From: Liriodendron chinense
Lineage: Eukaryota; Streptophyta; Magnoliopsida; Magnoliales; Magnoliaceae
DNA: 64,000 nt
Assembly (NCBI GenBank): GCA_003013855.2
Contig: ML058453.1
Span: 3,217,861-3,281,860 of the forward strand
Direction of reading: 5' to 3'
Shown here: piece after piece, positions 55,661 through 64,000 of the stretch
Layout of the letters: every line of letters starts with the position of its first letter
Numbering within the stretch: the first letter of the stretch is position 1
Translations under genes and position numbers: made by a program
Notes under the pieces: model-generated
Told to the model about the DNA's origin: nothing
Databases searched by the model: none
What the model saw: the letters and a program-made list of their open reading frames with translations, nothing else

Positions 55661-55966
55661 CTCCCTCTAATCTTATAACCAGTTATTTAATCCTCCAATC
55701 ATGGAGTATGTTATTGTGGTGTTTATGTCCTCCAATCATGGAGTGTATATATATATTCTACTTAGAAATGTTGGCTCATGAGAAAAGCTGTGGCTAAAGT
55801 TTCACATTCACACAACCCTCCTTTATGAGATCTGCAAGTAGGGCACAAATCTCCCGTCCAATGCCAAAGAGAAAAATCTCCTTCTTTGCAATTTTTTGGG
55901 AGATTTTCTGAATTTTGAGGCTTGTCATGGGATATTATTGAAAAATTTTAGCTGAAAATAAAATTA

Positions 55967-56052
55967 TTTATTTTAAATTAATAAATAAAATTTAAATATA
56001 AATATACTATTTATTTTAAATTAATAAATAAATTTTAAATATAAATATACTA
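55967..56052. repeat. 43-bp AT-rich tandem duplication
   Basis: TTTATTTTAAATTAATAAAT begins at 55967 and again at 56010. Copy A has a single unit, so this arose after the segmental duplication. Confidence 0.85.
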
Positions 56053-56737
56053 TTTATACAACAAATTGTTTAAGCTTTTACTATTTTTCAGGTTATTATT
56101 GTGATATTTTAAAGAAGTTTATACCAAAAAATCCCCGTAAGGTAACATGCTTTTACTCTTCATATTTATCAAAACGATTCTCATGCTATATGAATGGAAG
56201 ACAAAAATTCAAAATTATCCTTACTAAGAAGATTTTGAAAGCCACAATGGAGAAGAAAATTATGCACCAAGAGCTATATGTTGGCCCTTGCTTACTGTGT
56301 TTGGAAAGTCCAATCAGGCCACTACTTACATGGCCTAATTTTAGACATGGATATAAAAAACAAGCCTCATCCATAATTTATGTGGTCCATATGATTGAAA
56401 ACAGTGTAGACTGTGATGCCCAGTACCCTCCAAACTATTTCACTCTGTTCGTGATTCTTAGGCTCTAGACTTAAATGTCTTTTTGAAATCTAATGGTTGA
56501 AGAATTTCTTATATATAATCTTCACAGTGGACATCTCTCCCAACTGTTTCCTTTGATGTGGTGCATCTGAGCCATTGGTCAGCTTTAGTTTTTGGCCATG
56601 GGATTAATGTCAGATGGTACAACTAATGAATGGAGTGGATTTCATTGGGCCCCATAAAATATTGGCAGTGGCATCCTTCTGGCAATTACTGAGGCATCAT
56701 GGTGGATCAACCTTGGTGGTGTGTTGACGTCATTATG

Positions 56738-57158
56738 TTCTAGAGCCCCACCATGAAGTATATGTTATATCCAAACCATCCATCCATTTGGCGAGATCAT
56801 TTTAGAGCATCTTCCCAAAAAAAGAGGCAGATCTATACCTCAGGTGGACCACACTACAAAAAGTAGTGGGGATTGAACACTTGCAATTAAAAACTTCTTG
56901 GCGTCCATAGAAAGTTTTGAATCAAGCTGATATTTGTTTCTTTCCATTCATGCATGTCTCTGTGACCTTGAAAACAGGTTAGATGGCAAATAAACACCAT
57001 GGTGTGCCTTAGGAAGGTTTCAATGGCGTGCACCATTGTCCCCGGTACTTTGTAGTGTGGTTCACTTGAGCTTTGGATCTATCTCATTTTTAGATCATGC
57101 CCTAAAATTATCTTGCCAAGTGGGTGACCGGTGTGAATATAACACATACATCATGGTT
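56738..57158. repeat. fold-back repeat, copy B counterpart
   Basis: Uninterrupted version of the element at 34076-35150: AGCCCCACCATGAAGTATATG...ACACATACATCATGG. Confidence 0.65.
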
Positions 57159-57297
57159 GAGCCCAGAAAACTTAGTAAAGCCAACACCTGTGGCGTGTTT
57201 GGCACCATGTAATTGGCTTCGACGGCATCCTTCTAGCAACTGATTGGAGATATCTAGCTTTTTATATTTTTGAGGAGACACATTTAAACCCACTTTA

Positions 57298-57428
57298 ATG
57301 TGTATGTTAAAGCCATTTCTATCATTAGTTGTGTAATCACATGTAAGGCCTAAGGCCAAAAAATCAGACCAACCTTTGACTCAAATGGGCCAGACACACA
57401 CACACACACACACAAAACTGTTGGGAGA
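57298..57428. repeat. copy B-specific segment with (CA)n
   Basis: About 130 bp including a CA run (57394-57414), absent from copy A at 35297. It may be an insertion in B or a deletion in A. Confidence 0.7.
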
Positions 57429-57449
57429 GTTGTCCCGTGTTGATTTTCT

Positions 57450-57840
57450 ATATGCTGTTCAGCCATTTTGCTAGCTCAATTTAGGGCATGAGGGCAAAAA
57501 ATAAGGCAAATCCAAATCTCAGCTGGACCACACCACACCAAACGCTTGCTTACTGTTGAAAACTTTTTGGGAGCCACAGAAGTTTTGGATCAAGCTGATA
57601 TTTGTGTTTTCCCTTCATCTAGGCTTGTGTGACCAATTCAACATGGTGGATGGCAGATAAACATTACAATGGGACCTTGGAAGTTTTTAATGGAGGACAT
57701 TCATCCAACATTGTTTCCCTTTGTGTCGTCTACCTGAGATTTTGATCTGACTCAGTTTATAGATCATACCCTAAAATGAGTTGACAAAATGAATGAACAG
57801 TGTGGATAAACAAATACAACATGGTGGGACCCACGGAGCT
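57450..57840. repeat. fold-back repeat, copy B counterpart
   Basis: Pairs with 35310-35715 in copy A; inverted arms as described there. Confidence 0.6.
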
Positions 57841-58103
57841 GTGACACCAACTGGTTGGCAGGTGCTGGGGTCACTAGCCAAATGGCGTCCCGTCCGCCCA
57901 AGCTCGCTAGTGTGCACCAAGTGGGGGCCCAGAATTCAATGACCAGAGGCACAAGTGCATTGGATATTTGGGCGCATGGTGGATGTGCCAGCCCGTGAAA
58001 TCTTCTCAACAGGGCAATCCTAGCCTTTCAATTTGGTGTCTGCAAACAGCAAGGATATTCAAACCGGGGAAATTTTTTGGGGGCATTCAGCCTGGATCAC
58101 AAG

Positions 58104-59111
58104 TAGGGCTGGTCATGAGCCAAGTCAACTCGAGAAACTCGATCGACTCGACTCGACTCAGTAGCACAAGTCAAGCCAAGCTTCATTTAAGAGCTCGAGT
58201 AAAAAATGAAGTCAAGTTCGACCATTGGGTCACTTGACTCGACTCGTTTCATATAGATATTTGTTAAAAAAAAAAAAAAAAAAAAATCCTAACCCCCCCC
58301 CCCCCCACACACACACACACACACTGGGGTCCAAGCTAAAGACATATAAAACTTTCACACGTTGGGGGGTTTCTTAATCCTACTATTTTGTTCAGGTAAG
58401 AACATTCCTTGTTGAGCATATCTGATGGATTGAGTAATTTCAAGTACAAAATATAGTGATTACACAATGGTTGTGTTTTACATGTTACACAAATACAAGT
58501 GCTATGGTGAGACCACACACCATACATATCTACAAAACAGGGGCTATGGTAAGACCAAACACCGCATGCAGCTATTGATTGCAATTTTACGAGGGAGGTG
58601 GTGCATCTGATCCATGAATCAGCTAAGCCTCATCATAAAGATGGTCCGCACAATAATCAGGGCAGTCCATTCATGTGGTGAGCTATGCATGTATTGTGTT
58701 AATTATAGTTCAGAAAATATTACTAGTGGTCTACATTCAATGCATGTGTGACCTGGCCAAAGAAAAAATCGATCAGAGCTAGGTCATTTTAATGGTGGGG
58801 TCCCACCTGTAGAAATACTATTCTCCCCTAATATATGTATGACTTCTTGAACTTAATGTTGTTGACTTTTAATTTGTATTTTGTAGTAAAAAAATATAAT
58901 AAATTGAGGTGAGAGCAAGCTTGACTCGACTTGAGATAAGCTCGCCTTGACTCGATCCACTAGCTCGCCTCGAAAGTTTTAGCAAACAAGGCAAGCTCCA
59001 ATGGTAAGCTTGAGGGTGAGCTCGAGCTCAAGCTCGAACTCAAGGAGAGCACAGACAAGTCAAGCCAAGCTTGGCCCACCTCGACTCAACTCGGCTCGAT
59101 GTACAGCCCTA
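58104..59111. mobile_element. hAT-type non-autonomous element, copy B only
   Basis: 1,008 bp with ends TAGGGCTG / CAGCCCTA and a perfect 8-bp target duplication ATCACAAG (58096-58103, 59112-59119). Copy A has the empty site (GAATCACAAGAGCAGG, near 35961). Subterminal regions are rich in CGACTCGACTC and AGCTCGAGCTC. An A-run followed by C14 and (CA)n lies at 58266-58324. No transposase ORF. Confidence 0.92.
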
Positions 59112-59800
59112 ATCACAAGAGCACAGGCCACACTCGTGAAAACTGAAAATCCGGAGTATACTTTGCATGTCCGACAGCCAAGGATAGTGTGAATTTCGTG
59201 AAAGATGTTTACTCAGCATCATAACTTTCGGTGTATCAGGGGCGCGAATCGGGTACTTCCCCACCTGTCTCGAGCTCGAGACAGGCTGGGCCTCTATGGG
59301 CCACCATGATTTATGGGTTTTATCCACACCGTCCATCCATTTTTCCCATAAATGGATAGGAGCTAATGTTCTTATATATGAACCTTCTAGGCCATATTAA
59401 AAAAAGTAAGGAAAAACAAATAAAAATAGACATTTAGAAAAAATCAAGTTTGCTCTCTAGTCAATTTTAAGCATGCATGTTTTATCCATCGACTGAAGCT
59501 TAGATCAAAGTTGCATGTAAGTTTATGTAATTGCATGGTTTTTGTTTCTCATCGGGGATCTAAGAATACATAAATGAGTGTAATATGGTATTAGGGTATC
59601 AGAGACTTGTTCTAAAGAGAGTTTTGAAAGAAATTTGTCCATAAAGACAGGATTTTATATATAAATTGAGTCTATCTATTATAATTTGTTTTCATAGTAG
59701 ATCATTTGTTGCTTTATGTCGTAATGTTTTGCCGCAAGTATTTTTTCATATAAAATCATGTGTTCTTAATTGCTTTACTTGCATTTACCTTTCACTTGTT

Positions 59801-60303
59801 TGTAAGTTATGAGATTCTAACGAAAACGCGCAGGATTGTAATTCTTACCATAATTAAACCGTGAGAACAATTCTTACCCCCAAATGCTTGTACACGTCGT
59901 AATAGACTACATCCTTTTCTTGGGGTACTAGCTCCCGCACCTAGTACGTGGAAAGACGCCCTCTATCTGTCCTTCTTTTGTTCTCTTTTGATTCCTTAAA
60001 GTATAAAATCTCAAAGTTGGGTTTGTCCTTTAACAATAAGGGCAAAAATCTAAAGCCGGGTTGAGCACCCCGGGTAGAACTAGTAAATACTACTAGGCAA
60101 GGCAGGTAAAACATCTGGACGAGCTGCGGCTCTTTTGCGTTGTTCAAAGTGCAGCTAGGCTCAATGCCTAACTAGCACCCCAGGTTTTACCATGTTTGAC
60201 AGGTCTTTCAAGACTTAAGGCGGGTGACTTTGACCTCTACCAGGTCCACCGGGTAATGATGACTATACCTCTTAGATTCGGCTGGTAGAACTTCTCATGC
60301 AGC
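59801..60303. other. unexplained 503-bp segment at the left of the gypsy element
   Basis: Copy A homology stops at CACTTGTT (59800). The segment starts TGTAAGTTATGAG and has no match in the 3' LTR, although it sits where the 5' LTR start should be. About 100 bp of host sequence present in copy A is missing here. Confidence 0.55.
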
Positions 60304-60648
60304 ATATTAGTAAAACAACAAAGTTTCGTGGCAATCAGATATGTGGATTGCTCGTATCAGCGGAAGGAAGACAGTGCTGGCGTTATACAGTTGCGCAGAT
60401 TTTTCTATTTCTTTTCTAATTGTATTAGGATTCTTTCCTTCCTTTGCAAGTTAGTATTAAGTACGAATTTAGGATTTAGTTTATTATTTAAAGCAAGTTA
60501 ATTATGTTTATTTATTATTCATTCAATTATCAATTATTCAATTATTCGGAATTTATTTCCTCTTTTTATCTTTTATTTCTTCTCGTGGATTCGAGAAACT
60601 ATCGGTTAGGGAGACGGTGATCGACCTACCACGTCCTCCCTGCGTCAT

Positions 60649-60659
60649 TGGTATCAGAG
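60649..60659 (+). other. primer-binding site of the gypsy element
   Basis: TGGTATCAGAG, one base after the 5' repeat end (GCGTCA), initiator-Met type. Confidence 0.88.
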
Positions 60660-60680
60660 AGAGGTTTCTTCCTCAGGACG

Positions 60681-61615
60681 ATGGCCTCTAATGAAGGGTT
60701 GGATCCTCATCCTAAGGACGGTGCTCCAAGGACTATCTAACAGCGACAGCTTTCGAGGCAGCATTTGAAGCAGCACAACGGGAGAACCGGTTGATCCTGC
60801 AAGGTATACAGGCAACCCTCAACCGTATTGTAGCGACATTAAATCTGCCCCAAGCCCAAGGCAACAGTCAACAACCACCTGTGCTCGCTGTACGGAATAA
60901 CCCCATGTTCTGTAGAGCACCTCAGGTGGCTTATCACAGGGCAACCCCAGACGATTCAAAACCTAGCGATAAAGAGGTCGAAGACATCATCGTACGACGG
61001 CCTACGTGTGGGAATGATCGTGGGGAGTATAATGAAAGAGATTTTCGAAGTAATGCAACTTCGGATCAGGTCATTAAATTACAACCCACCACCATATCAG
61101 AGGATATTCAAAATTCTAAGGAGGTGGAGGAAATCAATACCCCAATCTTAAAGGATAGAGAAGGAGAGTCTAAAATTATTCCAGACATTATGGAGTCAGT
61201 TTTGACAGAATCCATGAGTATCCCAGAAAGCGTCACGCCAGCAATGCAGGAAATCAAGGTGATCGTAGTTGCCGAACTTCCTAATGAATTGTTCATTGTG
61301 AAGGAAATTGTCCTTTCTCAGAAAAAGCCAACTTTTGATGTATCAGAGAATATTGCAATTATTCATGTTGGCGTGGAGAAGAAGTCGAAATTTTTTTTTG
61401 CTGCATTCCAGGATAAGGCCCGCAAGCATCGACTTCCGAAGTTAAAAGCAAATCATGGCCCTAACCTAAAGCGAAACTCGAGGACGAGTTTTTTTCAAGT
61501 GGGGAAGAATGATGTAGGAGAAGAACCCCATGATCGAGGGCGTGGATCACGCACCTTTCTGCGGGAGATAGACAGGAAGAAAAACAAGAGAAAACTAAGT
61601 AATTTCATATTTTAG
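60681..61615 (+). pseudogene. gag-start / pol-end fusion ORF of the gypsy element
   Basis: MASNEGLDPHPKDGAPRTI from 60681 ends at a stop. A second frame (open from before 60791) reads QRENRLILQGIQATLNRIVA, typical of a gypsy gag N-terminus, then a low-similarity acidic stretch, then KLKANHGPNLKRNSRTSFF and QVGKNDVGEE, the usual extreme C-terminus of gypsy polyproteins. The 274-codon frame is intact from 60791 to 61615 but contains no enzyme motif. The deletion derivative would depend on a relative for all functions. Confidence 0.7.
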
Positions 61616-62252
61616 AGTTTCAACCCAAACAGGAAATTGTTATTCCCGTTTTTAGATTTCGGCCCAACTCGTGGGGCCCATCTTGATCATTTATGATGAT
61701 CCGTTCCGTCCATTTTGTAGAGCTGCTCGACGCCGAGAAAACGCATCAAGTTTCACGTCGATCCGAGTTACGGATTGATCGTGGGGTCCAAAATAGTACA
61801 AACTGTCCAGAAAGTTCTGAATTCCGCCCACTGAAACTGGAGATGGTCCAGGTGGCCCATTACTACTGATATGGAGAATCTAAGCCGACCATCTTGAAGA
61901 GTACGTCGATATTAGTAAAACAACAAAGTTTCGTGGCAATCAGATATGTAGATTGCTCGTATCAGCGGAAGGAAGACAGTGCTGGCGTTATACAGTTGCG
62001 CAGATTTTTCTATTTCTTTTCTAATTGTATTAGGATTCTTTCCTTCCTTTGCAAGTTAGTATTAAGTACGAATTTAGGATTTAGTTTATTATTTAAAGCA
62101 AGTTAATTATGTTTATTTATTATTCATTCAATTATCAATTATTCAATTATTCGGAATTTATTTCCTCTTTTTATCTTTTATTTCTTCTCGTGGATTCGAG
62201 AAACTATCGGTTAGGGAGACGGTGATCGACCTACCACGTCCTCCCTGCGTCA
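61513..62252 (+). repeat. 3' LTR of the gypsy element
   Basis: 740 bp, TGTAGGAG...CTGCGTCA, after the purine tract. Its last 344 bp match 60304-60647. Confidence 0.75.
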
Positions 62253-62366
62253 TTATCATATACATGTGTGGGGCCATCCCAGTGGATCTCATAATATCAA
62301 TGGTTTAGATCACTAAATCATGTATTCTAATTGAACAAATAAAATGAGGTATCGATGTTTGACTGG

Positions 62367-62639
62367 AAACCATTGCATAATGCATGGTAAGTTTCTGTTA
62401 AAATTAGTGAGAAAAAGATAAGAAAAACAGAGATTTTGGAAATACAATAGGCTCATGGCCAGTAGGTACAGATAGTCATGTTGCAAGGATCGCAGGTCCG
62501 CATGCATGCATGAGAGGCGGATCTGGACGCACGCACATAGAGGGAATGATTCAATGCATCTGGACGCACGTTTTATAGTTCAAGGCTTCAAGCGAAAGGC
62601 TGCAGGAATCCGAAGGCACCAAACTCACATAAATTGCCT
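62367..62639. other. non-coding interval right of copy B
   Basis: No gene recognised; direct words GGATCTGGACGCACG / GCATCTGGACGCACG near 62520-62571. Confidence 0.4.
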
Positions 62640-63070
62640 GCGCCCCTTGAAAGCTATGTAAGGCCCACAGAGATTCCCGTGACAAATCCACTCCACTCAT
62701 CAGTTTCCAAAGACCACAGTAGCACAGCAGTCGAAAAATCAGTATGATATACCACACCAAAAAAAAAAAAAAAAAAAAAAAGTGAAAATTGAGACGTTCG
62801 CCGATTAAATCTTCCTGGAGTCGACTATGATGTTTATATTCCATCCAAACTGTTCATATGGTTGTTGATGCTCACATAAACCATAGGAAGAAATATAATC
62901 CTGATACAAAACCTTTATGGCTCCGACAAATTTTCCAGTGATGAGCGTTTAATGACTGTTTCATGTGGTGTGGCCCATTTGAATTTTGGAATCTTCCTTA
63001 TTTTTCAAATTATAGTGCTGTTGTGGTCTTCAAAAACTGGTGAACGGAGTGGATATGTTGTGGGAATCTG
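62640..63070. repeat. fold-back repeat
   Basis: Left AGGCCCACAGAGATTCCCGTG...CATCAGTTTCCAAAGACCACAG and right TGTGGTCTTCAAAAACTGGTG...GTGGGAATCTGTGTAGCCC pair. An A-run (62758-62781) interrupts the left arm. Confidence 0.65.
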
Positions 63071-63189
63071 TGTAGCCCCACGTAGGTAGCTTCCAACCAC
63101 AGGAAGGTACACTGGGGGCGAGGAAAGCCAATTCGCGTCCCACCAGAATGGAAGCGGGTTGCATGTTGCGAGAGGGATATCCTTAGCAC

Positions 63190-63391
63190 GACGTGGTCCA
63201 AGATTTATGAGCCACCTTGATTCATGTATTTTATCCACACCATCCATTCGTCTCACCAGCTCAATTTAGTACATCAGCCCAAACATTATGGAGATCTGAA
63301 GCTCAAGTGCACCACATAACAGAAAACAGTGAGGATTGAGCGCCCACTGTTGAAAACATCCTAGGCCCAGCGTGGTGTTTTATTTCCGGAA
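63190..63391. repeat. fold-back family, one arm
   Basis: Family words TTATCCACACCATCCATTCG, CAGCTCAATTTAGTACATCA and CTGAAGCTCAAGTGCACCAC; no right arm seen. Confidence 0.5.
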
Positions 63392-63775
63392 GCGGATTGC
63401 GTTATGTACGCAAAGCCTTCAAACCAAGCTATGAAGGGGCCCACTGTGATGTATCTGTTTATCCGCTCCGTCTATTTCATTTCTGAGATCAGGCTGACCA
63501 CATGATACTAGAATGAGGCAAGTCCAACAGGTCAGGTCGACCCCACCAAATACTGAGCTCGGATTGCATTAAATGCAAGAGTCATTCCTGTTGTGGTGGA
63601 CCTCACAGTTGGACCTGCCTCATCCTTGATATCATGTGGTCAACCTGATCTTAGAAACGAAATGAAATGAAGTGGATAAACAGATACATTACAGTGGGCC
63701 CCTCCACATCTTAGTTTGGATGCTTTGTGTCCATACTAAGGAAGGACGCAATCCGACTCCTTTATTTCCCACCCA
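63392..63775. repeat. fold-back repeat, distinct subfamily
   Basis: Left GGAAGCGGATTGCGTTATG...GGGGCCCACTGTGATGTATC and right GATACATTACAGTGGGCCCC...ACGCAATCCGACTCC pair, centred near 63575. Confidence 0.7.
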
Positions 63776-64000
63776 ACCCCTGTTCATAAGGTATTGACAG
63801 AAACCTGGAAGGAGGGCAAACACAAATATAAGCTTGATGCCAGACACATGTGGCCCCAATAACTTTCAACGGTAGGTGTTCACTCCTCACTGTTTTATAT
63901 GCTTTATATGGTTTGGTCTGCTTGAACTTTGAATCTGTCTTTATTGGGCTTGGACGGGGTGGATAAAAGACATACGTAACTGTGTGACCCCACAGAGTTT
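63776..64000. repeat. fold-back family fragment at the window edge
   Basis: Words TGTTCATAAGGTATTGACAGA, AACACAAATATAAGCTTGATG and TTGGTCTGCTTGAACTTTGAA; the copy's right arm runs to the window end. Confidence 0.5.

Larger units (their letters stand above)
60304..62252 (+). mobile_element. internally deleted Ty3-gypsy-type element
   Basis: Direct repeats 60304-60647 and 61909-62252 (344 bp) differ at one position by eye. A primer site follows the left one. PPT AAGTGGGGAAGAATGA (61497-61512) precedes TGTAGGAG, so the 3' LTR is probably 61513-62252 (740 bp) while the 5' LTR lacks its first ~396 bp. The interior joins a gag start to the C-terminal end typical of gypsy pol (RTSFFQVGKNDVGEE) with no protease, RT or integrase. 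Copy A lacks it. Confidence 0.82.
55498..62366. repeat. segmental duplication, copy B
   Basis: Collinear with copy A (27389-36935). It contains the intact 3' end of the methyltransferase, so it is the likely source. It is interrupted by a hAT element and a gypsy element; without them about 3.4 kb remain. Confidence 0.93.

Noticed and set aside
60791..61615. 274-codon ORF as a host gene
   Set aside because: Flanked by direct repeats, primer site and purine tract, and ends with a gypsy polyprotein tail.
1..64000. tRNA, rRNA or organelle-derived genes
   Set aside because: I looked for tRNA-like boxes and found only primer-binding sites; a tRNAscan-SE run would be decisive.

Overview
This is nuclear DNA of a flowering plant. 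The evidence is spliced genes with kb-scale introns, Ty1-copia and Ty3-gypsy LTR retrotransposons primed by initiator-Met tRNA, LINE remnants, hAT and PIF/Harbinger-like non-autonomous DNA elements, and one very abundant fold-back repeat family. The species cannot be fixed from sequence alone; a magnoliid-like tree is a guess from repeat style.

Only two host genes are convincing. One is a two-exon BTB/POZ gene on the minus strand (start 15223, stop 11137, 256 aa). The other is a two-exon SAM-dependent methyltransferase gene on the plus strand (start 49324, stop 55660, 262 aa). A third, unidentified plus-strand gene may occupy the left end: four short candidate exons (550-593, 1198-1305, 8751-8843, 8947-9035) have matching splice sites and compatible phases, with a complete copia element sitting in one intron.

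Layout. 1-9.3 kb: candidate gene hosting a young copia element (1441-8360) with a complete integrase/RT/RNase H ORF but no recognisable gag. 9.3-15.6 kb: PIF/Harbinger-like element and the BTB gene, whose intron holds LINE debris. 15.6-24.2 kb: decayed minus-strand copia element, split by a 3-kb solo LTR. 24.3-27.4 kb: fold-back repeats. 27.4-36.9 kb: copy A of a segmental duplication, starting inside the last exon of the methyltransferase and carrying a second decayed copia of the same family and a hAT element. 37-46 kb: local duplications (a 987-bp tandem repeat), fold-backs and nested DNA elements. 46.2-49.0 kb: second solo LTR, ending 327 bp before the methyltransferase start codon. 49.3-55.7 kb: methyltransferase, its 5.5-kb intron packed with inverted repeats. 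55.5-62.4 kb: copy B of the duplication, carrying its own hAT element and an internally deleted gypsy element. 62.4-64 kb: more fold-backs.

The two duplication copies act as empty-site controls for each other, so several insertions can be placed to the base and ordered: duplication first, then copia plus hAT in copy A, and hAT plus gypsy in copy B. I found no convincing new biochemical system. The most unusual signals are an abrupt identity change between the duplication copies, the gag-less but pol-intact copia, a ~640-bp near-perfect palindrome inside an intron, and stop codons at the same zinc-knuckle codon in two related copia copies.
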